Positions 26,033 to 34,561 of a stretch of DNA of 45,265 bases are shown here, one piece after another. Numbering within the stretch: the first letter of the stretch is position 1; each line of letters starts with the position of its first letter. Both the position numbers and the translations under genes were made by a program. A model generated the notes under the pieces. It saw only the letters and a list, made by a program, of their open reading frames with translations. It was not told the DNA's origin and searched no databases. The DNA is from Centipeda noxia ATCC 43541 (GTDB taxonomy: Bacteria; Bacillota; Negativicutes; Selenomonadales; Selenomonadaceae), in assembly GCF_000160555.1 (NCBI RefSeq), contig NZ_GG749282.1, positions 95,015 to 140,279 on the forward strand, in the 5' to 3' direction.

Positions 26033-27081
26033 GTAGGTATCCCTTCGTATGTATGAATATCCGAGGCATGCACCGTCTGCATTGCTGCGCGCTTCAGTGC
26101 ACATTCTGCAGCACATAAGGCGTCGCTGCCCATGCAGCGCGCCCAGCAGGCTCCGCCGCACGATGTAAAATCCCGACATGTCCGGCAGAATTCCATGCTG
26201 CTCTGCATCTCATGCGCGGTCTCTTCCTGCCGCCGGGCATCAATGCCATGCTCCACGTCGCCGAGCAGAAAGCGCGCATCGCCGACAAAGGAAGAGCAGG
26301 CATAGATCCGCCCCGCGGCATCCACATGAACCCCGGCTCCGTTCATCGCATGACAGTGAGAGAATCCGTCATCCGTGCGATGCGCAAGACATGCAGCCTG
26401 CTCCGCCTGTGCGACGGCAATGTGCTGCCCGGTCAGTCGTTCAAGTTTCCTGCAAAGATCAAAGACACGCGCCATCGCATGTGCAATATCCTCCGGCCGT
26501 GCAGGGGCAACAGCCGTGCCGCGCCCCTGTCCGCGCAGGAGGTCAAAGCCCACGCGGCGCACATTGCCGAGATAGTATGCCATCTCTATGATGCCGGGGA
26601 GTTCCCCGACATTTTCCGCCGTAACAACACAGGTCAGACCGATCTCAATGCCGCGCTGTGCGAGACGCCGAATCCCGGTGATCACGTCGGGCGAAGTGCC
26701 GCGCCCATCGGGATAGCAGCGGAGCGCATCGTGAACAGAGGGCCTGCCGTCGAGGCTGACGCCGATGCCGATGCCCGCACCGTGCAGGAAGTCTGCCGCC
26801 TCATCCGTAATCAGTGTCCCATTCGTCTGGAGATCCATGCGCGCCCGTATCCGATTGGTGCGGATATAGTCTGCAGTCCGGCGCAGCAGAGGAAGAGCCA
26901 GCAGCGGCTCGCCGCCCGAGAACTGGAGGATGAACGGAGCTCCGCCCTTCGCTGCGAGGTCAATCGCACGGCGTGCTGTCTCCCACGTCATCGTTCTGCG
27001 GTCTTGACCGGATGCATAGCAGTAGCGGCACGCAAGATTGCAGTCTCCCGTGAGACTCAGCACCAACATCCGCAGCAGCAT
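26029..27081 (-). CDS. Radical SAM enzyme with SPASM-type C-terminus
   Basis: 350 residues from ATG 27081, with AAGGAG six bases upstream (an overlapping GTG lies at 27084). The radical SAM cluster motif is C14-x3-C18-x2-C21 ([10 protein letters not shown]). FSGGEPLL and the strand pattern after it fit the partial TIM barrel. The C-terminus has a SPASM-like cysteine set: [36 protein letters not shown] and CAAEC, which should bind one or two further 4Fe-4S clusters. SPASM enzymes include peptide and sulfatase maturases, but also NirJ and AhbC/AhbD, which alter tetrapyrrole side chains. Position between a B12-type lipoprotein and chelatase genes makes a tetrapyrrole substrate attractive, though no precursor peptide or sulfatase gene nearby argues either way. 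Confidence 0.9.
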   Translation of the reverse strand: MLLRMLVLSLTGDCNLACRYCYASGQDRRTMTWETARRAIDLAAKGGAPFILQFSGGEPLLALPLLRRTADYIRTNRIRARMDLQTNGTLITDEAADFLHGAGIGIGVSLDGRPSVHDALRCYPDGRGTSPDVITGIRRLAQRGIEIGLTCVVTAENVGELPGIIEMAYYLGNVRRVGFDLLRGQGRGTAVAPARPEDIAHAMARVFDLCRKLERLTGQHIAVAQAEQAACLAHRTDDGFSHCHAMNGAGVHVDAAGRIYACSSFVGDARFLLGDVEHGIDARRQEETAHEMQSSMEFCRTCRDFTSCGGACWARCMGSDALCAAECALKRAAMQTVHASDIHTYEGIPT

Positions 27082-27092
27082 CACAGTCTCCT

Positions 27093-28058
27093 TTACTTCA
27101 CATCTGCAAAGCGCTCGGGGTAGACCGCACGTGCGAGTTCATAGACGCACTCAATCGCGTTCTGCCCTGCGCTGTAACGATAGGTATCGGGCACGGTGTA
27201 GAGATGATTCTCCCGCACCGCCTTAACATGCATGAACAGAGGATCATTGCGGAGCTTTTGGCGAAAGTCCTCCGTCTTTTCCCCCTCCGCACTCCATGTC
27301 GGTAGGAGGAATACATCCGGATCGAGCGCAACAATCTGCTCCATCGAGACGGGCGTATCCGCCGTCAGTCCGACGATCGCGGCGCCGTTGCGCAGAGACG
27401 CATGGCGGCACATATCGTCAAAGAGGCCGTCCTTCTGCCCGAATACGCCGCTGAACGCAAACGCGACAATGATCGGCCGCTCCGCCTCAGGGATGTCCCC
27501 AACGCGACGCTCGACATCAGCGAGACGGGCACGCTTTTCGGCAATGAGGGCCGCAGCGTTCTCCTCCTGCCCGATCAGCCTGCCGATCTCCTCGATGCGG
27601 GTAAAAATTCCCTCGATGCGCTTTGGCGTTCGTGAAGCATAGACCGTCAGCCCGAGGTCGCGCAGACTCTCCACGAGTTCCTTCGGCACTCCGTCCGTGG
27701 TAAAAACGAGATCCGGATGCAGTGCAAGCACACGCTCTGGGCTCCGGTCCTTTAGTTTTACCGGGACAGCCTTCGCCGCCTCCGTCATGGAGGAGAGTCC
27801 AGGATCATCCGCGTATGCAGTGAGCGCTGCAATCTGCTCGGGCGGCGCAATGGCGAGAAGGATCTCATCTGTTGCGAGGCCAAGCGAGACGACACGCTGC
27901 GGCTTTTCCCGCAGGACGACCTCCACCCCCGTATCATCCGTTCCGCGATAAAACACAGATGGCTCTGCCGCATTCTGCTGCTCCCCCGCACAGCCGGGGA
28001 GAATACCGGCTGCAAGGAGGAGCAGCAAAAGCGTGCAGAGCTGTACATTAGAACGCAT
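27093..28058 (-). CDS. BtuF-like substrate-binding lipoprotein 1
   Basis: 321-residue lipoprotein with lipobox ILPGC (Cys23) and the class III binding fold (VEVVLREKPQRVVSLGLATDEILLAI; LHPDLVFTTDG; LDPDVFLLPTW). ATG 28058 lies inside the end of the receptor gene (11-base overlap), so the two are coupled. It is more distant from lipoproteins 2 and 3 than these are from each other, suggesting a different ligand preference. It most likely passes cargo from the receptor at 28048-29982 to the cluster's only BtuCD-like importer. Confidence 0.92.
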   Translation of the reverse strand: MRSNVQLCTLLLLLLAAGILPGCAGEQQNAAEPSVFYRGTDDTGVEVVLREKPQRVVSLGLATDEILLAIAPPEQIAALTAYADDPGLSSMTEAAKAVPVKLKDRSPERVLALHPDLVFTTDGVPKELVESLRDLGLTVYASRTPKRIEGIFTRIEEIGRLIGQEENAAALIAEKRARLADVERRVGDIPEAERPIIVAFAFSGVFGQKDGLFDDMCRHASLRNGAAIVGLTADTPVSMEQIVALDPDVFLLPTWSAEGEKTEDFRQKLRNDPLFMHVKAVRENHLYTVPDTYRYSAGQNAIECVYELARAVYPERFADVK

Positions 28059-29982
28059 GCGTATAGGTCAGGCGGAAGTTGCGCCCGAGATCGAGGTTGC
28101 CGTAACGGTTGGAGTAGTTCTCACGGTTCAGCAGATTGTAGATGCCGAGTGAGACCACATCGTCTTTGCCCGCCGTGTAGATCACGTTCATATTGAGCTG
28201 AATTTTATCGGGCACATCCTGTGCTGCTCCAAATCGTTGTGCAACATATTCACGATCACCGAGATATTTCAGATTCAGATTGCCCTGCCATTTTGCCATC
28301 TGATAGTCGAGGCGGACAAGGCCTTCGAGGCGGCCGGCATCCTGCACCCATTTTTTCGCTCGTGTTGACGGATCCTGTACTTCGGGGTTGGATACAGAAC
28401 CGCCAAGAGTCAAGCGCCATACATTATTGAAGCGTTTTGTATATTCGACTTCGACACCTGTATTTTTAAAATTCCCCTTGTTCACGGGATAATTTTCCTG
28501 TGTTGCGGAATCTCTTGCCCAGCCGATTTTATTCTTCATATTCATATAGTAGACAGCAGCCTTCCACGTGTCGTTTCCGCGATGCATTTTGAGTCCCGTT
28601 TCATAAGTCCACCCTTCCTCAGGCTTCAAGCCTGCGGGATTATACCTCGTATAGCTGAAGCTGTCATCCACGGTCGGCATCTGGAATGCCTTGCCGATAT
28701 TGATATACCACGCCGTATTCCGGTCGAATTGATAGTTTGTCTGGAACTGCGGCATAAAGACATTTTGATCCTTTACAGGGTCATTGATGAACTCACCGCG
28801 CAGGCCAAGCGTAACGTTGAACTTCGGTGTAAATTGCTTGCTGTAAGAAGCATAAAGAGAATTTCCCGTACGCACGGCAGAACGCCGTCTTGCAGGCGTG
28901 TCAATCGCCTCACGCTTGTAGGAATATCCGAAGACAAGAGAGTCTTCATGAATTCTCCAGTTCTTTTGGATATCAAATATCTCTCCGTCCATTGTTGCAT
29001 TGGATGCCAATGGACGGTTTGCAATGAAATCGTACCCCCATACCTTGCGGTAGGTATAGCCGAGAAGCGCGCGAATCCCATTCTCCTTTCCCTGATAGAT
29101 GAGGCTTGCCGTGTGGCGATAGTCGTTATGACGATAATTGTATTTGGTTCCCTCGGGGACAAGCGCCGTCCCCGCAGCATTCTTGTCATAGCGAGTGCCG
29201 CCGCGCGTGATATCCGCGTCCATATAATTATAGTTCAGCGAAACGTCATCCGTAAGCTGCGCCATAATGCCGACACGATTTTTCTTTCCTTTGCCGACCC
29301 ACCAGTCAACCCACGAGATCTTATCTATGCCGAATCCATTGGAGTGCGGCATATCCTTCGACCATTCGCGGCTCACATCAACGACGACACGATCTCCGAC
29401 ATAAGTCGCATTGCTTTTCTTAAAGTAATTGCCCAGTGTCTGACTGAGCTTAAATTCCGACTCCCCTGCCGTCGGTTTTTTCAAGATAATATTAACGACG
29501 CCGCCCATTGCGTTTGCACCGTAGAGGGTCGATGACGCACCTTTGACGATCTCGATGCGCTCTACCATCGACGCAGGAATCCCTTCCGTGCTCGGATAGT
29601 TCTTGAGATTCATCGGCACGCCGTTTACCATGACGAGCGTACCGCGGTCAAAGCCGCGCATAACAATGCGCCCCGCGGCAAAGCCGAAATCCTGCCCCGC
29701 CTCACCATAAGATGTGCTCGTTGAACCGATCTGCTGATCGATGGCTTCGAATACGTTGCGGTAGCCCGCCTTCTCAATCTCCTTCGCCGTGATGATCGTC
29801 ATCGTCGCAGGCGTATCGATATCCCGCTTCTCACGGCGCTGCGCCGTCACAACGGTCTCATTCAAATCATGCACCTCGACCTGATCCGCCGTCGCCTGCT
29901 CCGCGGCATATCCTGTCCCCGCAAGACTCGCTCCGGCAAAAGCTGCAAGTATTGCCAGCGTCCGCTTCTTCTCTCTTGTCAT
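28048..29982 (-). CDS. TonB-dependent outer-membrane receptor (first gene of cluster)
   Basis: 644 residues. A signal peptide ends near GYA-AE. Then come a TonB-box region (NETVVTAQRREKRD), the plug (TMTIITAKEIEKAG; MRGFDRGTLVMVNGVPMN; VERIEIVKGASSTLYGANAMGGVVNIILKK) and a barrel ending in Phe (YTHAF). ATG 29982 follows AAAGGTGACAAAGGAG. It is the first coding region behind cobalamin riboswitch 2 and its terminator, so cobalamin should repress it. It shares the general layout of the receptors at 4644 and 8155 but the barrels differ a good deal, so the three may bind different corrinoids or tetrapyrroles. Confidence 0.93.
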   Translation of the reverse strand: MTREKKRTLAILAAFAGASLAGTGYAAEQATADQVEVHDLNETVVTAQRREKRDIDTPATMTIITAKEIEKAGYRNVFEAIDQQIGSTSTSYGEAGQDFGFAAGRIVMRGFDRGTLVMVNGVPMNLKNYPSTEGIPASMVERIEIVKGASSTLYGANAMGGVVNIILKKPTAGESEFKLSQTLGNYFKKSNATYVGDRVVVDVSREWSKDMPHSNGFGIDKISWVDWWVGKGKKNRVGIMAQLTDDVSLNYNYMDADITRGGTRYDKNAAGTALVPEGTKYNYRHNDYRHTASLIYQGKENGIRALLGYTYRKVWGYDFIANRPLASNATMDGEIFDIQKNWRIHEDSLVFGYSYKREAIDTPARRRSAVRTGNSLYASYSKQFTPKFNVTLGLRGEFINDPVKDQNVFMPQFQTNYQFDRNTAWYINIGKAFQMPTVDDSFSYTRYNPAGLKPEEGWTYETGLKMHRGNDTWKAAVYYMNMKNKIGWARDSATQENYPVNKGNFKNTGVEVEYTKRFNNVWRLTLGGSVSNPEVQDPSTRAKKWVQDAGRLEGLVRLDYQMAKWQGNLNLKYLGDREYVAQRFGAAQDVPDKIQLNMNVIYTAGKDDVVSLGIYNLLNRENYSNRYGNLDLGRNFRLTYTHAF

Positions 29983-30059
29983 ACTCCTTTGTCACCTTTC
30001 TGCCACAGAACTCTCTCTATGTGCACTCATTGTTGAAAACTTCCCCAAACGAATTAAAA

Positions 30060-30089
30060 AGCCCTTTCCTGCCAATACAGAAAAGGGCT
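30060..30089 (-). terminator. Intrinsic terminator of cobalamin riboswitch 2
   Basis: A 12-bp stem with one mismatch (AGCCCTTTTCTG / CAGGAAAGGGCT on the minus strand) is followed by TTTTTAATTC. It lies between the aptamer and the receptor start at 29982, as in the riboswitch 1 leader. Confidence 0.88.
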
Positions 30090-30181
30090 TGTATGCATCA
30101 AAGGATCTCAGCGGCAGCATGATAAATAAACCGCACGCAAATCTCCATCCCCATCACTCGCAGGTCAAACGGCGATTGTCA

Positions 30182-30414
30182 ATCAGGCAGTTCTCCTGGC
30201 TCCAGTTCATCGCACGTCTGCGCCTTCCCAAGGATAACCTCAGTGACATTCTCGAAAATGCACGCGGCATTCTCGTGCAGACTTGCTCACTGTTACAGTG
30301 GCGGGACCGCTCCGGCTTCGCAGGCATCACAGCATCCCATTGCTGTTCATGATCCTTTCACCGGATTTTCTATTAAGTATGCAGAGACCGCGCAGAGTCC
30401 CTGCAACACCTGAT
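30182..30414 (-). promoter_or_regulatory. Cobalamin riboswitch 2 (head of the tetrapyrrole cluster)
   Basis: On the minus strand the element opens with ATCAGGTGTTGC and closes with CTGCCTGAT (P1). It contains TTAATAGAAAATCCGGTGAAA, GCCGGAGCGGTCCCGCCACTG, GGGAAGGCGCAGACG, GATGAACTGGAGCCAGGA and GAACTGCC, all conserved cobalamin riboswitch blocks. The final block is identical to that of riboswitch 1 over more than 30 bases. Together with the downstream terminator it should make the cluster a cobalamin-repressed operon. Confidence 0.94.
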
Positions 30415-30450
30415 CCAATTGCTATAAAGTTTTCACAAAAGACTTTGATA

Positions 30451-30479
30451 AAGATAACATTGGAAGAAGTACTTGTCAA
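30451..30479 (-). promoter_or_regulatory. Sigma-A-type promoter of the tetrapyrrole cluster
   Basis: Minus-strand TTGACA (30479-30474), 17-base spacer, TATCTT (30456-30451), about 37 bases before the riboswitch 2 aptamer. It lies just downstream of msrAB. Together with the riboswitch and terminator it accounts for the 550-base gene-free stretch 29983-30532. Confidence 0.82.
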
Positions 30480-30532
30480 TATGACAAAGAGATATTTTAC
30501 GAATTATCTCAATACGCTGGGATTTTCCGGGT

Positions 30533-31657
30533 TTATTTTTCCAGCAAATAGAGATAGTCTCCATAGCCCTCTTTCTCCATGTCCTCCTTCGGAATGAACC
30601 GCAGGGACGCGCTGTTGATGCAGTAGCGCAGGCCGCCGGTCTCTGTAGGGCCGTCATCAAAGACGTGCCCGAGATGCGCACCACTGCCCGCCGCAGTAAC
30701 CTCCGTACGAACCATGCCATAGGAACGGTCTTCATGCTCTGCGATCAGTGCATCGTCGATCGGCCGTGAGAATGCCGGCCACCCGCAGCCGGAGTCATAC
30801 TTGTCCGCAGAGATGAAGAGCGGCTCCCCCGTGGTAATATCGCAGTAGATGCCCTCACGAAATTCATGGTCATACTCGTTGAGGAAGGGGCGTTCGGTCG
30901 CTTTCTCCTGGGTGACAGCGTACTGCATCTCAGTCAGCCGCGCCTTGAGTTCAGCATCAGAGGGTTTCACAAAGCTGTGTTTCGCCTGCGGTGCAGCATT
31001 CTGTGCGGCTGCGCGCCTCTCCCGCATCTGCCCGATGAGGGCAGGCGAGATGTGGCAGTAACCGTTCGGGTTCTTCTCAAGATACTCCTGATGCTCCTCC
31101 TCCGCACGGTAGAAGTTCACAATCGGCCCCGTCTCGATCGCAAGAGGCTTGCCGATTTGTTTTTGAAGGGCATCCAGCGATGCGCGGATCACTGCCGCAT
31201 CCGGATTTTCACTGCCGTCCGCATGCGCCGCATAGTAAATGCCGGAGCGGTACTGAGCTCCGATGTCGTTGCCCTGCCGGTCCTTCGCCGTCGGATCAAT
31301 GGAGTCATAAAAAGCGGTCAGAAGGCTGTCAAGATCTACAATGCGCGGATCGTAGACAATGTGCACCGTCTCTGCATGACCGCTCCCGCTGCACACCTCA
31401 CGGTATGAGGGATGCGATGTGCGGCCGTTTGCATAGCCGCTCTCTGCCGAAACAACGCCGTTTACGAGGCTCACATAAAGCTCTGTCCCCCAAAAGCAGC
31501 CGCCCGCAAGATAGATCTCCTTCTGCCCGTCTGTCGGCACGTTCTTCTGTACGATCTCATGCGGCATCTCCGCCGATGTCGCGGCAGGCGTGCCGCAGCC
31601 GCCGAGACAGGCGAGCAGTCCGAGGGCACAGATGCTGCGCAGGGATGATAGTTTCAT
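30533..31657 (-). CDS. msrAB: Lipoprotein peptide-methionine sulfoxide reductase MsrA-MsrB fusion
   Basis: 374 residues from ATG 31657 (GAGAGGAG upstream). A lipoprotein signal with LGGC (Cys21) places it at the outer face of the inner membrane or in the periplasm. The MsrA domain carries the catalytic Cys54 in GGCFWG and the [10 protein letters not shown] block; it repairs methionine S-sulfoxide. The MsrB domain carries [11 protein letters not shown] and [13 protein letters not shown], with catalytic Cys in the latter, and repairs the R-sulfoxide. The zinc CxxC pairs of many MsrB proteins seem absent ([11 protein letters not shown]). No thioredoxin-like domain is fused, so reducing power must come from another membrane or periplasmic partner. 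It is the last gene of the folate operon, 29 bases after ung. Confidence 0.95.
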   Translation of the reverse strand: MKLSSLRSICALGLLACLGGCGTPAATSAEMPHEIVQKNVPTDGQKEIYLAGGCFWGTELYVSLVNGVVSAESGYANGRTSHPSYREVCSGSGHAETVHIVYDPRIVDLDSLLTAFYDSIDPTAKDRQGNDIGAQYRSGIYYAAHADGSENPDAAVIRASLDALQKQIGKPLAIETGPIVNFYRAEEEHQEYLEKNPNGYCHISPALIGQMRERRAAAQNAAPQAKHSFVKPSDAELKARLTEMQYAVTQEKATERPFLNEYDHEFREGIYCDITTGEPLFISADKYDSGCGWPAFSRPIDDALIAEHEDRSYGMVRTEVTAAGSGAHLGHVFDDGPTETGGLRYCINSASLRFIPKEDMEKEGYGDYLYLLEK

Positions 31658-31686
31658 GATGTTTCTCCTCTCCGAGAGTCTCAATA

Positions 31687-32382
31687 CTACGCTTCGATCT
31701 CGCTCTCCGGCGGCAGCTGCCACTCGATTGGCGTCTCACCTGCCGCCGTGAGAAAGGAATTGACACGCGAGAATGGCCGGCTGCCGAAGAAACCGCGATG
31801 CGCCGAGAGCGGGCTCGGATGCGGCGATTCGACAATGAGGTGACGCGGATTCGTGATGAGGCTGCGCTTGCGCCGCGCAGGACTGCCCCAAAGGATAAAG
31901 GCAAGCGGCCGCTCGCGTGCGCCGAGCAGCTGAATGATATGATCGGTGAACCGCTCCCAGCCATGTCCCTGATGAGAGGCTGCCGCATGGGCGCGCACGG
32001 TAAGCACGGTGTTGAGGAGCAGCACGCCTTGCTGCGCCCAGGGGATGAGGCAGCCGTGCCCCGGCGGCGCGATCCCGAGATCGTCCTGCAGTTCCCGATA
32101 GATATTCAGCAGAGACGGCGGCGGCTCGACGCCGACCTGCACGGAGAACGAGAGCCCGTGCGCCTGCCCGTCGCCGTGATACGGATCCTGTCCGAGGATG
32201 ACGACCTTCGTATCCGCAAAACTTGTGTAGTGCAGTGCGTTAAAGATCGCAAACATATCCGGATAGATGCGCTTTGTGCGGTACTCTACGATGAGGAATT
32301 GGCGCAGTTCCCGATAGTACGGCTGCGCCATCTCATCTGCAAGGAGTTCCTGCCAGTCATTTTTAAAAATTGCCTTTGCCAT
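31687..32382 (-). CDS. ung: Uracil-DNA glycosylase, family 1
   Basis: 231 residues from ATG 32382 (GAGAG upstream), the usual size for Ung. It removes uracil from DNA. Motifs: GQDPYHG (64-70, with the water-activating Asp66), [18 protein letters not shown] and [11 protein letters not shown] (DNA-intercalating loop). It begins one base after the HPPK-DHFR fusion ends, so it is cotranscribed with the folate genes. A link between folate or dTMP supply and uracil in DNA is plausible but only inferred. Confidence 0.96.
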   Translation of the reverse strand: MAKAIFKNDWQELLADEMAQPYYRELRQFLIVEYRTKRIYPDMFAIFNALHYTSFADTKVVILGQDPYHGDGQAHGLSFSVQVGVEPPPSLLNIYRELQDDLGIAPPGHGCLIPWAQQGVLLLNTVLTVRAHAAASHQGHGWERFTDHIIQLLGARERPLAFILWGSPARRKRSLITNPRHLIVESPHPSPLSAHRGFFGSRPFSRVNSFLTAAGETPIEWQLPPESEIEA

Positions 32383-32383
32383 A

Positions 32384-33352
32384 TTAAACTCTCTCGTAAA
32401 TTTCAAAAATACAGTTTTCTCCGGCGCGTTTCTCTGTGCAAATAAAGCCGTCAAGCGGCGGAAAAAAAACGTCTGCCTCATATCTGCCGGGCAGTCGTGT
32501 CACATGAGCACGCCAGACATATGGCAGAAGGAGGCGATAGCATTCCTCGCCGCCGATGACAAAGATCGGACGAGGTTCGTCAAATGCGAGGCGCCCGAGC
32601 AGCGTCCATAGTTCCGAAATCTCCTGCACAACATGAAATCCGTCTGCCCGTTCAAGCGTTCGCGACAGAACAATATTCTCCCGTCCCTCGAGCGGCCGCT
32701 GCTCCGGCAGGCTCTCCATTGTCCTCCGCCCCATGACAACGATTCCGCCCATCGTCTGTCTGCGGAAATACGCCATGTCCTCGGGGCAGCGGACGAGCAG
32801 CTGACCGCCGCGCCCGATTCCGCCCGCCGCGTCACAGGCGGCGATGAGGTTCAGCGGATACGGCACAGAGAGCTCCGGCGCACGCACAATACCTGACGCA
32901 TCCGCATGCTGCAGCCATGCAAATACCGCCCTCCCGCGCACGGTCAGATCAGGCGCAATCTCCGCGAGCGGGACAAGCACGAACGCGCGCTCCGTCAGAT
33001 AGGGATGCGGCAAGGTCAGCACATCGTCCGAGGTCGTCACTCCATCAACGTACAGGAGGTCGAGATCGATCGTCCGCGCCCCCCAGTGTTCGCGCCGCAC
33101 GCGGCCGAGCTCCCGCTCGATGCGCTGCATCTCCCCGATCAGGGAGTGCGGCGCACCGGCAAAGGAAACACACGCTGCAGCATTGAGAAAAGGCGGCTGA
33201 TCGATCTTTCCCCATGGCGGTGTTTCATAAAATGAAGATACGCAGTCGATTTGAACGAATGAAAGCTCTGCCAGAGCCCGCAGCGCCGCACGCATTGTCT
33301 CTCCGCGCGCGCCGAGATTTGCCCCAAGGCCGATGTATGCCGTCTGTTTCAC
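32384..33352 (-). CDS. folK-folA: Fused HPPK (FolK) - dihydrofolate reductase (FolA)
   Basis: 322 residues if the GTG at 33352, which overlaps the folB stop as GTGA, is used; an ATG at 33379 would add nine residues. The N-terminal half is HPPK, which adds pyrophosphate to 6-hydroxymethyl-dihydropterin: [63 protein letters not shown]. The C-terminal half (about residue 160 on) is [69 protein letters not shown], and ADVFFPPLD. The usual LPW before the catalytic acid is changed to LLV, but the PED acidic residue remains. The frame has no stop or shift between the halves, so this is a true bifunctional protein that covers steps before and after dihydropteroate synthase. Confidence 0.93.
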   Translation of the reverse strand: MKQTAYIGLGANLGARGETMRAALRALAELSFVQIDCVSSFYETPPWGKIDQPPFLNAAACVSFAGAPHSLIGEMQRIERELGRVRREHWGARTIDLDLLYVDGVTTSDDVLTLPHPYLTERAFVLVPLAEIAPDLTVRGRAVFAWLQHADASGIVRAPELSVPYPLNLIAACDAAGGIGRGGQLLVRCPEDMAYFRRQTMGGIVVMGRRTMESLPEQRPLEGRENIVLSRTLERADGFHVVQEISELWTLLGRLAFDEPRPIFVIGGEECYRLLLPYVWRAHVTRLPGRYEADVFFPPLDGFICTEKRAGENCIFEIYERV

Positions 33353-33717
33353 GGCGCTTTCCGCTCCCGCGTGATGCATACGCCGACATCCGAGAAGATG
33401 CCCGGAATCGGTGCCTCCGGTTTATGAACGGTGATGCTGGCACCCCGAATCATCGAAAAAGTACTCAGCACCTGCTCTGCAATGTCCTCGGCAAGTGACT
33501 CAATCAGATTCTTCGGTGCGCCCTCAATCGTCCTGCGCACAATTTCATAGACCTCGGCATAGTTCACTGTTTCTGCAACATCATCGTGCAGTCCTGCTGC
33601 GTGCAGATCGAGCAGCAGCTCCGCATCCACGACGAAGCGCTGGCGCATCTCCTTCTCGTGCGGCAGCACGCCGTGCGCTGCCGCAAAGGTCATGCCGCAC
33701 AGAAAAATCTTGTCCAT
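33349..33717 (-). CDS. folB: Dihydroneopterin aldolase
   Basis: 122 residues, normal size for FolB, which cleaves 7,8-dihydroneopterin to 6-hydroxymethyl-dihydropterin plus glycolaldehyde. Family signs: MDKIFLCGMTFAAAHGVLPHEKEMRQRFVVDAELLL at the start with the active-site Glu/Tyr region TVNYAEVYEIV, NLIESLAEDIAEQVL and the Lys in VHKPEAPIPG. ATG 33717 overlaps or touches the folP stop (33719), and its stop overlaps the next gene. It is the middle step of the folate operon. Confidence 0.95.
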   Translation of the reverse strand: MDKIFLCGMTFAAAHGVLPHEKEMRQRFVVDAELLLDLHAAGLHDDVAETVNYAEVYEIVRRTIEGAPKNLIESLAEDIAEQVLSTFSMIRGASITVHKPEAPIPGIFSDVGVCITRERKAP

Positions 33718-33718
33718 A

Positions 33719-34561
33719 TCATGCTCCCAATATCGCGTCCGTCATGCGGCACATGCGTGCAATCGGCTTCACATCGTGCACGCGCACAATGGAGGCTCCG
33801 CGCGTGATGCCCAGGATGCATGCTGCCCCCGTCGCCTCCATGCGTTCCTCGACCGGAAGATCAAGCGCCGCGCCGATAAAGCTCTTGCGGCTTGCCCCAA
33901 GGAGGATGGGATATTCCGTGCCGTCAAAGGAGATCAGCTCATCCATCCGCCGAAGGACATGCATATTCTGCTCCACTGTCTTGCCGAAACCGATCCCGGG
34001 ATCGAGGATGATGTTCTCCCGTGCAAGCCCGGCCTCATCGGCAAGTACAAGCGAACGCACAAAGAACTCCCGCATCGATGCGATGATATCCTCGCTGTAT
34101 GCCGTCCCGTTCTGGTTGTGCATCACAACAACGGGCACATCCGCCTCTGCCGCCGCGCGCGCCATCTCTCCCGGCTCCTCCGCATACTGCAGGCCCCAGA
34201 TATCATTCAGCAGATGCGCACCCGCATAGAGAGCCGCACGCGCCGTCTCCGCCTTGAACGTATCGACAGAAACCGGTACGGGACACTCCGCCAGCACACT
34301 CTCAAGAAAGGGCATGAGCCGTTCGATCTCCTCGCGTGCGCCCATCGGAACGAATCCGGGACGGCTGGACTCCGCACCGACGTCGATGATGTCGGCGCCG
34401 TCACGCACCATCTCCTCCATATGGCGAAGGGCACGGTCTCGCGTGTTCCACTTCCCGCCGTCCGAAAACGAGTCCGGCGTCACATTCAGAATGCCCATGA
34501 CGAGCGTCCGCCCGCCGATCGCCAGTTCCTTGCCGTCACGGAATCGATATGTTCTCTGCAC
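33719..34561 (-). CDS. folP: Dihydropteroate synthase
   Basis: 280 residues, the sulfonamide target that joins p-aminobenzoate to the pterin pyrophosphate. Signature blocks are MGILNVTPDSFSDGG (pterin site), DIIDVGAESSRPG, SVDTFKAETARAAL, LLNDIWG, DPGIGFGKT and LLGASRKSFIG with the substrate-binding Ser-Arg-Lys. The start overlaps the end of folE by 26 bases, showing tight coupling. The RVHDV ending typical of the family is present (SIVRVHDVKPIARM). Confidence 0.96.
   Translation of the reverse strand: MQRTYRFRDGKELAIGGRTLVMGILNVTPDSFSDGGKWNTRDRALRHMEEMVRDGADIIDVGAESSRPGFVPMGAREEIERLMPFLESVLAECPVPVSVDTFKAETARAALYAGAHLLNDIWGLQYAEEPGEMARAAAEADVPVVVMHNQNGTAYSEDIIASMREFFVRSLVLADEAGLARENIILDPGIGFGKTVEQNMHVLRRMDELISFDGTEYPILLGASRKSFIGAALDLPVEERMEATGAACILGITRGASIVRVHDVKPIARMCRMTDAILGA

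Noticed and set aside
30489-30510. Possible terminator after msrAB (GAGATA...TATCTC hairpin)
   Set aside because: Only a 6-bp AT-rich stem with a 10-base loop and a TTTG tail. This is too weak to call with confidence.
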